From: a bacterium | GTDB lineage: Bacteria > AUK180 | Direction: 5' to 3' | Length of the DNA: 58,961 bases | Assembly: GCA_023144005.1 (NCBI GenBank) | Contig: JAGLGN010000010.1 | Coordinates: 1 to 58,961 of the forward strand | Shown here: positions 46,327 through 54,722 of the stretch, piece after piece | Numbering within the stretch: the stretch's first letter is position 1 | Layout of the letters: the number at the start of each line of letters is the position of its first letter | Program-made: the position numbers and the translations under genes | The notes under the pieces: generated by a model | Told to the model about the DNA's origin: nothing | Seen by the model: only the letters and a program-made list of their open reading frames with translations | The model's database searches: none

Positions 46327-47229
46327 TCATTCTCCTATCTCGTCCAGAATATTTATTGTATCTGATTTTACATCAAAGGTCAAACCAATATCTATGCGCT
46401 CTTCGTATCTTTTGAACCAGGTGATCTGCCTTTTCGCGTAATTTCTCTCCTTCTGCTTGACCTTTGCAAACAGCTCTGCACGGGTTTTGATATCTCCCCG
46501 CAGAAATTCGATGATCTCCTTGAACCCCAAGGCCTTCGTAGAGTCGTCAACGATCTTTTTTTCAAATAATTCATTCACTTGATCGACCCAGCCCTGCTCG
46601 AACCAATTGTCTATTCTCCTCTCGATACGCTGATAGAGGTCTTCCCGAGCACATGTCAGATTTATCAGTTTATAATCCGAAAATACACGATTATTGAAGG
46701 ATTCCTCTTTCAAAGACGAGAGGGTCTTCCCGGTAAGAAAATAGATCTCCAGTGCGCGGCTGATCCTTACGGGGTCATTGGAAGATATTCGGGAGGCGTA
46801 TTCGGGATCAACATCCTTTACCATTGCGTGCACCTCTTCCCAGGAACTCTCCTTGGCTTTCTGCCTTATCTCAAGCCGCAGTTTTTCATCCCTCGGAAGA
46901 TCAGGAGCAATGCCTCTTATCAATGCCTCGACGAACAGGCCGGTGCCCCCGCTGATAATACACGGGCCGTCAATTTTCTTCAAGGCCTCTTTCACATCCA
47001 AAGAGTAATTATAGGCGGAGTAATAAGCATTGGGAGATACGAAATCACAAAGATGCATTTTCACGCCCTGAAGTTCTTCGGGAGACGGCTTTCCGGTGCC
47101 GATATCAAGGAGTTTGAATACTTGAACGGAATCCGCGGAGATGATCTCGGCTTTGATCTCTTTTGCGACCCTTATCGCGAGTTCGGTCTTTCCTATCCCT
47201 GTCGGGCCTACTATAAATATGGGAAGCAT
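46327..47229 (-). CDS. miaA: tRNA dimethylallyltransferase
   Basis: Adds an isopentenyl group to A37 of tRNAs reading UNN codons. 300 aa with P-loop GPTGIGKT (8-15), ISADSVQVFKLLDIGTGKP and the DNPVRI-type segment NDPVRISRALEI, plus QITWFKRY near the C-terminus. Overlaps the ymdB-like stop codon by one base. Confidence 0.97.
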   Translation of the reverse strand: MLPIFIVGPTGIGKTELAIRVAKEIKAEIISADSVQVFKLLDIGTGKPSPEELQGVKMHLCDFVSPNAYYSAYNYSLDVKEALKKIDGPCIISGGTGLFVEALIRGIAPDLPRDEKLRLEIRQKAKESSWEEVHAMVKDVDPEYASRISSNDPVRISRALEIYFLTGKTLSSLKEESFNNRVFSDYKLINLTCAREDLYQRIERRIDNWFEQGWVDQVNELFEKKIVDDSTKALGFKEIIEFLRGDIKTRAELFAKVKQKERNYAKRQITWFKRYEERIDIGLTFDVKSDTINILDEIGE

Positions 47230-48023
47230 CAGTACTGTCTGAACACCCTTTCAATATGAACAGCTTTCGCATCCTTTACCGAGTAATCAACGGCAATGCC
47301 CTGAATACTGGGCTGTGACGAAGCGACCTCGAAACGTGAAGGTGTGGAATACAGAAAATTCTTTATCACGGATTTCAGGGTGATACCGATAACTGAATCA
47401 TATGGGCCGCACATTCCAAGATCTGTTATATATGCGGTTCCATTGGGCATTATCCTTTCATCGGAAGTTTGGATATGTGTATGTGTGCCGAAGATCCCTG
47501 ATATCTTGCCGTCAAAGTAAAGGCCCATGGCTCTCTTCTCACTTGTGGCCTCGGCATGGAAATCGACCCAGATCGGTCCTTCAAAATCACTGTATTTTGC
47601 GAGGAGATCTTCTAAAGTTCTGAAGGGACAGTCAAATTCCGTGTTGATCAAAATCCTCCCGTGGAGATTTATGATCATCGTCTTCAATCCCTTGGCGACT
47701 TCATAGATCCCTATCCTCTGTCCGGGAACGCCTTTAGGGTAATTCGCTGGAATCAGTAATTGATCCGTTTCATCAATTATCTTCAAGACCTGTTTGACGC
47801 CGAAAAGGTGATTGCCTGAAGTAACAACATCTACACCCGCCTCCAATACCTCGTAAAAACCTTTCTCATTGATACCGTTGCCGTGGGCGAGGTTCTCGCC
47901 GTTCGCTACGGTGAAATCAACATTCATTTCCTTCTGAATATCTTTAAGGTTTGAAAGTAAACTGCGGCGGCCGGGCTTGCCGAATATATCGCCCAGAAAC
48001 AGAAACCGGAATTTATTCTTCAT
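47229..48023 (-). CDS. YmdB-type metallophosphoesterase
   Basis: 264 aa from ATG 48023 (an upstream TTG at 48041 is less likely). Matches the TIGR00282 family: FLGDIFGKPGR, ANGENLAHGNGI, VTSGNHLFG, DFHAEATSEKRAMG and GTHTHIQTSDERI carry the di-metal ligands. Family members hydrolyse cyclic nucleotides (2',3'- and 3',5'-cNMP) and influence RNA turnover and development. Overlaps the EutN-like gene by 11 nt. Confidence 0.93.
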   Translation of the reverse strand: MKNKFRFLFLGDIFGKPGRRSLLSNLKDIQKEMNVDFTVANGENLAHGNGINEKGFYEVLEAGVDVVTSGNHLFGVKQVLKIIDETDQLLIPANYPKGVPGQRIGIYEVAKGLKTMIINLHGRILINTEFDCPFRTLEDLLAKYSDFEGPIWVDFHAEATSEKRAMGLYFDGKISGIFGTHTHIQTSDERIMPNGTAYITDLGMCGPYDSVIGITLKSVIKNFLYSTPSRFEVASSQPSIQGIAVDYSVKDAKAVHIERVFRQY

Positions 48024-48291
48024 CCAGATAGACCTTATCAACTATCGCTACGATGACAGCGTCTATGGGCATTTCAAGATCATTCAGCGCTACTCTGGAT
48101 GAGCGGCCCTGAACGGTGACCAGAACATAATCCCCGATACCGGCCTGTGTGACATCTATCGCTTCGAAAGAATCTCCTGCGGCTTTTTTTGTATTGAGAT
48201 CATACGGCTGTACCATCAATATTTTTTTACCGACATACTTCTCTTCTTTTTTTGTCGCGACAATATTGCCGATTACCTTCGCGTATATCAT
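48013..48291 (-). CDS. EutN/CcmL-family microcompartment vertex protein (orphan)
   Basis: 92 aa from ATG 48291, with GAGGA 5 nt upstream. The longer frame to 48336 begins inside the promoter. It shows the pentamer-forming BMC-P pattern: AKVIGNIVATKKEEKYVGKKILMVQPYDL, then AIDVTQAGIGDYVLVTVQG.SSR and PIDAVIVAIVDKV. Such proteins cap carboxysome or metabolosome shells, but no shell hexamer or encapsulated enzyme is encoded here. It heads an operon with tRNA modification, RNA and lipid genes, so a shell-independent role is possible. Confidence 0.9.
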   Translation of the reverse strand: MIYAKVIGNIVATKKEEKYVGKKILMVQPYDLNTKKAAGDSFEAIDVTQAGIGDYVLVTVQGRSSRVALNDLEMPIDAVIVAIVDKVYLDEE

Positions 48292-48307
48292 AATGTCCTC
48301 ATTGTTT

Positions 48308-48336
48308 ATTATATGGGATTTTCCGTTCTTCTGCAA
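48308..48336 (-). promoter_or_regulatory. Promoter of the eutN-miaA-hfq operon
   Basis: Minus strand TTGCAG (48331-48336), 17-nt spacer, perfect TATAAT (48308-48313). The predicted leader is about 10 nt and includes the GAGGA site. Confidence 0.75.
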
Positions 48337-48502
48337 ATCGCTTTGCGTGTGATGTGTAGTAGATTGTTCAAATGTTGAATGTTCAAAAGTTCAAATGTTC
48401 AAAGTTGAGAAAGGGGTCTACTGGGATACTGGGTCACTGGGCCACTTACTAATAATTGTTAACTGTCAATTGTCAATTTCTCTATAAGACTCTCTTTGTG
48501 AA
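48337..48502. repeat. Periodic low-complexity gap
   Basis: No gene. Loose 7-8 bp periodic DNA: GTTCAAATG/TTGAATG units at 48366-48405, ACTGGG(NN) units at 48420-48445 and TGTCAAT units at 48466-48478. Confidence 0.55.
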
Positions 48503-49237
48503 TCAACCTGCGTGACATGACATTTGGACCGAGGCGGATTTATTGCTCTGTTTGACATTCCATACGGTTTTACCGATAAGATAATTAATGATACCTCTAT
48601 AGATGATCGACTGAGCCGCTTCCGAGGGGTGCATTCCGTCCTCACAGATCAGCTCATGATATCTTCCACGCAAAAGAAATTCGCTTCTGATGTCAATCAC
48701 ATCTATGCCGAATGAGGTGCTGACATCTTCTAAAATAGAACTGTATGTTTCATGATGGGAGTAGATCACACTTTTGGCTCCGAGCCATTTCAGAATATTT
48801 CTCTCGGAAAGCCCTTGTGAAATATGAGCAAAGAACCGCTCCGCGAACAATGGAGGTAGATTCAGTGCGATAACACCGATGCCGGCATCTTGGAATTTAC
48901 GATAGACCGCGGCGAGATTCATCGCATAATCTTCACGCGGCACAACTGGAGAATGCTCTCCGAAAGGATCACCTGAAATTAGATCCCATTTGTAATTGCA
49001 GTCATTGCCGCCCACTTGAAAGAATACAAGGTCGGGCTTCCTTTCAATATATGACTCCAGTCTTTTGAGCAGCTTCTCGCTTGTCATCCCGAATTTAGCA
49101 TAATTCTCTATCTTAAAATTCGTGGACTCCGCAAATCTTTTAACAAAGGAGTTCTTCGAGATCTGAAAGCGTTCATTTTCATATATCACACCTTTCATTA
49201 TCGAGTCACCTATGAAAGCTACTTTCTTTTCAAACAT
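48503..49237 (-). CDS. SGNH/GDSL-family hydrolase
   Basis: 244 aa from ATG 49237 (AAAGGAGAG upstream; the longer frame to 49294 has no site). Block I is FIGDSIMKG with nucleophile S12, block III is GGND (76-79), and the catalytic Asp/His are D200 and H203 in EDGMHPSEA. No signal peptide, so probably cytoplasmic. Esterase, lipase or acyl-hydrolase activity is likely; the substrate is unknown. Confidence 0.88.
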   Translation of the reverse strand: MFEKKVAFIGDSIMKGVIYENERFQISKNSFVKRFAESTNFKIENYAKFGMTSEKLLKRLESYIERKPDLVFFQVGGNDCNYKWDLISGDPFGEHSPVVPREDYAMNLAAVYRKFQDAGIGVIALNLPPLFAERFFAHISQGLSERNILKWLGAKSVIYSHHETYSSILEDVSTSFGIDVIDIRSEFLLRGRYHELICEDGMHPSEAAQSIIYRGIINYLIGKTVWNVKQSNKSASVQMSCHAG

Positions 49238-49632
49238 ATATCTCTCCTTTATTATTCCCTTCAATACATAGAGTCGCTTCTCCCAATGAAACAAGGTTGT
49301 TGCTTATTGTCTTTTTCATATCTATATCATTATATACTTTTTACACTATATTGTCAATACTTATTTTTGCGCAACTGTATTCTGATAGATATATGACTGT
49401 TTTGGGTTAATTGCCTAGTAATGGCGTTAGTTCTTTGATTCCTGAATGCGGTGACAGTCGTTCACGAGTGATGGATGTACACGGTTGGATGTACGAAGTG
49501 AAAAGTAGAGAAAGGAAATATAGATGGATTCCCGCTTTCGCGGGAATGACAAAAGAGAGAGGGATAGCATTCGAAAATGTGTGGAGATTGTTCTCGGGTG
49601 ATTTTAAACCCATTCTCCCTCCACCCGCCCAG
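49238..49632. other. Intergenic region with REP-like palindrome
   Basis: No gene seen. The first ~130 bp is AT-rich and likely carries the hydrolase promoter. It contains the palindrome at 49526-49550. Confidence 0.6.
49526..49550. repeat. CATTCCCGC-type palindromic repeat
   Basis: ATTCCCGC-TTTC-GCGGGAAT, an 8-bp stem with a 4-nt loop flanked by GG and GAC. This matches the 'GTCATTCCCGCGAAAGCGGGAATCC'-style repeat widely dispersed in many bacterial genomes. Confidence 0.75.
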
Positions 49633-49901
49633 GTGATCTGAGTCATAAATAAGATGGCAATGGAATGTTTAGATTTGAGGTAATTCCAACGAACAATGAG
49701 CGCAGCGTACCCTTGTGGTCCGCAAGCGAAGAGAGAGGAAGAAATTGACCAAAGATTAGATTCCCTTCGGGCCGAAGCTCTTTTCTGTCTTCTGTGTTGC
49801 TCGTTACTTACATACCGCCTTGGGTATGCAGTGTTCCTCGCGCCTTGAATCCGTAACAAAATAGCTTCAGCCATTGCTATCGTATTTATGACTCAGAACA
49901 C
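49633..49901 (+). mobile_element. MITE-like element, copy C (269 bp)
   Basis: Left end GTGATCTGAGTCATAAATAA, right end CGTATTTATGACTCAGAACAC. The interior contains the shared blocks AATTCCAACGAACAATGAGC, TTGTGGTCCGCAAGCGAAGA and TTCCCTTCGGGC. The open frames in it are not protein-like in other copies. Confidence 0.78.
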
Positions 49902-50107
49902 TATTCTCCAGGGACGGAGGTGGTGAATTTTTCAACCTACTTATTTATCTGAATTGGATGTATTTAGTTAAAATATTCAACCTTCCGTCCGGTAGGCTGA
50001 TAGCTCCGGCGTTCTATTGTTTCAACGGATGATTGTGATGAAAGAATCGAAATAACGATTTTCCGGTTACGGATGTGATTCCCTTTTTCTGCACTAACCT
50101 CGAACCT
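49902..50107. other. Gap downstream of the acyl-CoA synthetase
   Basis: No gene. 50023-50077 is a partial copy of dispersed repeat family 2 (ends in TTTTCCGGTTACGGATGTG). 50098-50111 is a CCTCGAA-CCTCTAT heptad pair; the second unit contains the acyl-CoA synthetase stop codon. Confidence 0.65.
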
Positions 50108-52078
50108 CTATTTGGTTTTAGCCTTCTTCTTGCCTAAGGAAAGTTTAGCTATGATATGATTATACTGCTCCATAACATATTTCCTCTTTAACTTCAGCGT
50201 GTGCGTTAATTCTTTGCCGACAGTAAAACTCTTTCTCATAAGAACAATATTCGAGATATTCTCAAATGGCCTGAAGCCGGTCTTTGGATTGACCAGGCGG
50301 CGGGCTTCACCCTTAATGAGTTTTTTAGCATCACTATTTTCAATTGTTTCGTCACCGTCAGCGACGATATCTTCTTTGCGAAGCTTGAGTGTATCGGCTA
50401 ATTTTTCCAATGTCTCATTCCCGATAACGATCAGAGCTTCCAGGGTTTTCTTGTCCTGCCCTAATAGAACCGCATGATCAATGTAAACACTGGTCCGCAG
50501 AGTTTCTTCAATCGGTATGGGCTCAACATTCTCACCGCCGAGAAGGACTATGGTATCCTTTTCTCTTCCTACGATAACATAATCACCGCTTTCCGTTAAG
50601 ACCGCAAGATCGCCTGTGTTCAGCCAGCCGTCATCGCAGAGCATTTCTTTTGTTTTCTCGGGATTCTTGTAATACCCGCGCATTACCTGAGGGCCGCGCG
50701 CGTAAAGGACTCCCTTCTCACCTATTTCAGTCACCTTGCCGGCGCTGTTTAAGACCCTCACTTCTGTTTCCATAAACGGGATTCCTGTCGCGCCCAGAGT
50801 ATTTCTCCCGGGCCGTCTCGACATGATCCCGGGAGATGATTCGGTCATCCCGTAAGCATTGTAAAGATTTATACCTATCGAATTAAAAAAGTTATCACAG
50901 TATCTCGGCAAGGAGCCCGCGCCCGAATAGGAAGAGCGCATATTCTTTCCTAATTTCTGCTTTATCGGCTTGAAAATAACACCGGCAAGCAAATGGATCG
51001 GGAAAAGTAAAACCAATCGGATAAGATCCCAGGTTCCAGCGAAGAACCTTCTGAAGAGACTACGCCTTTTAAATGACAGATACGCACCTGATAAATGTTT
51101 CCTGGAAAGTACCCAATAGAAATTCCCCTTTAATGAGATAAAGAAGATGAATCTCGCTACGGGTGATTTCTCCTTCACCTTTTGCATTATCCGCTCATAG
51201 ATATTCTGCCATACCCTGGGAACGGAGGCAAAGACATGCGGATTCTGTTCGGCAAGGTCTGCGGACATATTCCTTGGGTCGGAATATACATTTGCCATTG
51301 TCCCGGCCTGAGTACAGAATTCAAAACTGCGTTCGTATACATGCCAGATGGGAAGGATATTCAAACTCTTATCCTGGCCCCTGTGCTTTATCTCAAGAAC
51401 CGGTGTGATCGCTCTGACATTATGCAGAAAATTCGTATGGTCCAGCATTACACCCTTGGGGTTTCCGGTGGTCCCAGATGTATAAACAATCGATACCAAA
51501 GTTTTTGGATCGATCTTCTTGATGAGCTCTGTATATAGGTCCGGCTCTTTCTCAAGCCTCTTTCCACCCTTCTCCATGAGTTCATCATAAAATACCACCT
51601 GCTTTAATTCTTTTAACATCTTAGCATATGGTTGTTTTGACGCCGGTTTATCCATAATGAAAATATGTTTCACCGCTTTGATCTTGTCGGGAGCGTGATC
51701 AAACAGGGCATCAAGCAGACCAAGATCGGGGAGGATCATATACTTAGAGTCGGAATGCTCAAGCAGGACAATAAGCTCTTTAGTAGAAGAATCGGTACCT
51801 CTTGGAACGGATGGGGCTCCGATACCCATCAGGGCATAGTCGGTACAAGCCCATTCATAACGGTTATCGACGAATATGCAGACATGATCATTTAATTCTA
51901 CACCATATTCTACGAATCCAGCCGCGATAGTCTCGATATCTCTGAAGAACTGAAAGTAGGTAACCTTCTTCCAGCCTGTGTTCTCTCTGTAATAATGTGA
52001 ATACGCATCAGGATAGTCATTTCTGTTAGCAAGAGGCATTTCGCACAAATTGTTGAATATATATTTAGTCGTTTTCAT
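50108..52078 (-). CDS. Long-chain acyl-CoA synthetase (AMP-forming)
   Basis: Activates fatty acids via acyl-AMP to acyl-CoA. 656 aa with the AMP-binding motif YTSGTTGNPKGVML, NILPIWHVYER, the NAYGMTESSPG loop and LNTGDLAV. Long internal basic/hydrophobic segments (~310-375) fit a membrane-associated FadD-like enzyme of the bacterial/eukaryotic long-chain branch. Transcribed alone; AAGGTG lies ~10 nt before ATG. Its stop codon is formed inside a CCTCTAT heptad. Confidence 0.93.
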   Translation of the reverse strand: MKTTKYIFNNLCEMPLANRNDYPDAYSHYYRENTGWKKVTYFQFFRDIETIAAGFVEYGVELNDHVCIFVDNRYEWACTDYALMGIGAPSVPRGTDSSTKELIVLLEHSDSKYMILPDLGLLDALFDHAPDKIKAVKHIFIMDKPASKQPYAKMLKELKQVVFYDELMEKGGKRLEKEPDLYTELIKKIDPKTLVSIVYTSGTTGNPKGVMLDHTNFLHNVRAITPVLEIKHRGQDKSLNILPIWHVYERSFEFCTQAGTMANVYSDPRNMSADLAEQNPHVFASVPRVWQNIYERIMQKVKEKSPVARFIFFISLKGNFYWVLSRKHLSGAYLSFKRRSLFRRFFAGTWDLIRLVLLFPIHLLAGVIFKPIKQKLGKNMRSSYSGAGSLPRYCDNFFNSIGINLYNAYGMTESSPGIMSRRPGRNTLGATGIPFMETEVRVLNSAGKVTEIGEKGVLYARGPQVMRGYYKNPEKTKEMLCDDGWLNTGDLAVLTESGDYVIVGREKDTIVLLGGENVEPIPIEETLRTSVYIDHAVLLGQDKKTLEALIVIGNETLEKLADTLKLRKEDIVADGDETIENSDAKKLIKGEARRLVNPKTGFRPFENISNIVLMRKSFTVGKELTHTLKLKRKYVMEQYNHIIAKLSLGKKKAKTK

Positions 52079-52097
52079 CTATAAAGCACCTTTTTAG

Positions 52098-52126
52098 AAA
52101 ATAGCACATTTTGACTAATTTTACAA
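52098..52126 (-). promoter_or_regulatory. Possible promoter of the acyl-CoA synthetase
   Basis: Minus strand TTGTAA (52121-52126), 17-nt spacer, TATTTT (52098-52103), 20 nt before the start codon. Confidence 0.4.
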
Positions 52127-52339
52127 GAAACAATGCAGGTGGACACGGAACAAGTGAAACAGAAGTACGAAGTACGGGGGGCGATGTACGAGGGGTAAAA
52201 GATCGCTCGCAAGTTCAAGGTTGAGGTAAAAATATCTTTGTACTCCATCTTTTATCTGTTCATTTCTCAATTCTTCATTTCACTTCTTAAACCTTGCCCA
52301 TTGTTCCTTGTTCCTTGTGCACTTGTCCCTGGGTCCACT
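52127..52339. other. Intergenic periodic DNA
   Basis: No gene. Loose 7-8 bp periodic stretches, e.g. GAAGTACGAAGTACG (52170s) and TTCCTTG/GGTCCACTG units at 52305-52345. Confidence 0.55.
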
Positions 52340-52418
52340 GGGTCCACTGGCACCTTATGTATGGTGCCGCTATTGACACAGTAAATTAAATAATATAGAA
52401 TATTCCGAGGTTGGTGTA
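52340..52418 (+). promoter_or_regulatory. Promoter-bearing direct repeat, copy 1
   Basis: Contains a GGCACC/GGTGCC hairpin (52349-52368), then TTGACA (52373-52378), a 17-nt spacer and TAGAAT (52396-52401). This is a consensus-like promoter pointing to the TPR gene at 52477. A nearly identical 78-bp copy lies at 54364-54441. Confidence 0.75.
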
Positions 52419-52476
52419 GATAGGAGACCATTAAGATTTGAGAAGGAATTTTGCACCGACATCCCCCTTTTAGATA

Positions 52477-53904
52477 ATGAAGGAAAAAAAAAGAGAGAGA
52501 TTTAACTTTTATTTGAGAGCCCTCAAAGGACTATCTAATATATATATAAATGTTGGCCAATACAATGACTCTATGAAAATAGAGAAGCAGATTGAGAGTA
52601 CTAATATTGATGAATTGGAGAAGTATCATACATGGATACAGCAAGCTCTGATCTATGAACTCACTTCCAGGTTTGATGAAGCAAAAGAAATACTGACGCA
52701 AATAATTACTGATACTCCGCATTCCCTAGTTGCCGTCAAGGCTTTGGGGAAGTTATGTTGGATCAATAGACTGCAGGGAGATTTCAATACAGCCGCAACA
52801 TATGGAGATCAGGGTATCGCTATTGTTGCAAACCTGAGGGAGGCTGATTCAGACTCAGAAGACCTGCTTAAGACAGAAGCATCGTTATTGAGCAGCATAG
52901 CGGCAATATATTGGAATAAAGGGGAATTTCAAAATGCAATAGATTTTTACAGTAGAGCAATTTATCTTCATAAAAAAACAACTGATATTAACTTCCTTGG
53001 CACTCTATATTCAAATATCGGGGCCGTATATTTGCATATGGGGAATTCTGATAAAGCCGAATCTCTATTTATCAAGCAGATGAAGTTTTCTCAAAAAACA
53101 GGCAATAAACTTGGGATGGCTATGGCAGCGAATAATCTTGGTGTCGTATATATTCAGAAAAATGATCTGGATAAAGCTGTTACTCTAAACAGAAAGGCGC
53201 TGAAATTGGCTTATGAATTGGGGGATAAATTCGGAATAGAGAGCGTATCGATAAATTTGGGAAGTATATACCTTATACAGGCGTGCTATGATAGAGCCGA
53301 GAAAATGTTTTTTGATGCATTAGCAATATCCGAGAAAATAAATGATAAACCTACGCAGGCATCATGCTATATGTATATAGGGGAGTTCTATTTGGAAACT
53401 GATGTAATGAACAAAGCAAGGAAATATTTAAGGAAGGCGTGGAGCGACTTAAGCTCATTAGGTGATCGAACATACCTTTGCGTCACAGCCGGTTTATTGG
53501 CGGAATACGGAATAAAAAAACTATCTAGAGGAAAGACTAATCGTAAAAAGAACATTGATGAGATAAAGGAGTTCATTGAGAAAAAGCGCCGATATGCATC
53601 CGAGATAGGTGCTGAGCATGAAAATAATCATGCTGACCTTCTGGAGGCAATGCTTTGGGGAAAAACAAAAACTCGGTCAGTAAAGGAAATAAGAGAACGA
53701 TTTGAAGAATGCAGTTATAAGTATAAAAAAATGAACATGCTGACAGAGCTTGGAAAAGCTTACTATAATTATTGTGAATTTTTGTTTTTGTCGGGTGAAT
53801 CAGCAATGGGCATATATAAAATGTGTGAAAGGGTTCTAAAAAAAGGAAAAAACATTCATTATTTGAGTAAATTGGAACGCAGCGAAGAGAAGCACAAGGC
53901 GTAG
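52477..53904 (+). CDS. Tetratricopeptide-repeat protein
   Basis: 475 aa composed of helical TPR units (e.g. SSIAAIYWNKGEFQNAIDFYSRAI, SNIGAVYLHMGNSDKAESLF, NNLGVVYIQKNDLDKAVTLNRKAL). No signal peptide, membrane segment or catalytic domain. The sequence resembles the C-terminal TPR part of larger signalling proteins (kinase/ATPase-TPR), so it may be a detached fragment; no matching N-terminal part lies upstream. No Shine-Dalgarno precedes the ATG. It is AT-rich relative to its neighbours. Its location between two copies of a promoter repeat and next to the export cassette leaves open a regulatory or scaffold role. Confidence 0.78.
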   Translation: MKEKKRERFNFYLRALKGLSNIYINVGQYNDSMKIEKQIESTNIDELEKYHTWIQQALIYELTSRFDEAKEILTQIITDTPHSLVAVKALGKLCWINRLQGDFNTAATYGDQGIAIVANLREADSDSEDLLKTEASLLSSIAAIYWNKGEFQNAIDFYSRAIYLHKKTTDINFLGTLYSNIGAVYLHMGNSDKAESLFIKQMKFSQKTGNKLGMAMAANNLGVVYIQKNDLDKAVTLNRKALKLAYELGDKFGIESVSINLGSIYLIQACYDRAEKMFFDALAISEKINDKPTQASCYMYIGEFYLETDVMNKARKYLRKAWSDLSSLGDRTYLCVTAGLLAEYGIKKLSRGKTNRKKNIDEIKEFIEKKRRYASEIGAEHENNHADLLEAMLWGKTKTRSVKEIRERFEECSYKYKKMNMLTELGKAYYNYCEFLFLSGESAMGIYKMCERVLKKGKNIHYLSKLERSEEKHKA

Positions 53905-54363
53905 AGTTTAGCGAATATCGGGGACTGTTGTTGTATTCATTGCAAATTGCTCTTCCATCAGACATAATCTCCCTTCATCATTATAATTATTGTACTATTT
54001 TCATATTGAAATGCAACATTCACCTCCATTACCTGCAAGTATCTGTATCCTTCGCGAAATGCTCAGGATTACAGAGGACAGGTGTGGATAAAGTTTGCAT
54101 ATGATTCTAATGAGGCAAAGAGTTTACACGCTCCACTTCCTGTCAACTCTTTGCTTGGTACTTTTACATCGGGACAGACGAACGCCTACGGCGTACGACA
54201 TGTCCCATATCTTGGTTGGGGTACGGCGTGAAACGATTGTAACAGAAAATTTAATGTATTAAGCGAAATATTGATTTTCCGGTTACGGGTGTGAATATTG
54301 GCTTCGTTTCCACCTCGTACCTCGCACTTCGTACTTCGTACTCAGTCTGCGCAGCAGGCTGCC
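53905..54363. other. Intergenic region with repeat family 2
   Basis: No convincing gene. An ATG-less open stretch at about 54005-54230 could be a gene remnant. Contains the family-2 repeat (54167-54293) and 7-bp periodic CACTTCG/TACTTCG units at 54325-54350. Confidence 0.55.
54167..54293 (+). repeat. Dispersed repeat family 2 with 36-nt hairpin (copy 2)
   Basis: Aligns with the minus strand of 13401-13527. The hairpin at 54171-54206 has the same GGGACA/TGTCCC closing stem but an inner stem CGCC/GGCG in place of CACC/GGTG. Confidence 0.75.
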
Positions 54364-54441
54364 GGGTCCACTGGCACCTTATGAATGGTGCCGCTATTGA
54401 CACAGTAAATTAAATAATATAGAATATTTTGAGGTGGTGTA
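54364..54441 (+). promoter_or_regulatory. Promoter-bearing direct repeat, copy 2
   Basis: Same as 52340-52418 with a few changes. TTGACA at 54397-54402, a 17-nt spacer and TAGAAT at 54420-54425. It faces the export cassette; MITE copy D begins inside its last bases and lies between this promoter and the ABC gene. Confidence 0.72.
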
Positions 54442-54705
54442 CTGTTTCATAAATACGATGACAATGGAATTTGTAGATTTGAGTCAATTCCAACGAACGA
54501 TAAGTGTGGCGTACCTTTAGTGGTACGTAAACGAAAAGAGAGGACGAAATTGACCAAAGATGATATTCCCTTCGGGCTGAAGCTCTTTTCTGTCTTCTGT
54601 GTTGCTCGTTGCTTACATACCGCAGTGGGTATGCGGTGGGCCTGGTGCCTCTCATGCTAAACAAAGTAGCATCAGCCATTGTCAACTTATTTATGAATCA
54701 GGACA
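54437..54705 (+). mobile_element. MITE-like element, copy D (269 bp)
   Basis: Left end GTGTACTGTTTCATAAATAC, right end TTATTTATGAATCAGGACAC. The interior shares the family blocks (GAAATTGACCAAAGATGATA, TTCCCTTCGGGCTGAAGC). It ends 17 bp before the ABC exporter start, just upstream of its AAGGAGG site. Confidence 0.78.
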
Positions 54706-54722
54706 CTATATAAGGAGGAGAA

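Noticed and set aside
48013-48336. Longer EutN-like start at 48336
   Set aside because: That codon lies in the -35 box of the predicted promoter and has no ribosome binding site; 48291 has GAGGA.
49407-49874. 155-residue minus-strand open frame as a gene
   Set aside because: It lies within MITE copy C and flanking repeats. Other copies break the frame, and no ribosome binding site is seen.
54005-54230. Open stretch without ATG reading ...SRNAQDYRGQVWIKFAYDSNEAK...
   Set aside because: It looks somewhat protein-like and may be a gene remnant, but it has no start or ribosome binding site and runs into a dispersed repeat. Not supported as a gene or a named pseudogene.
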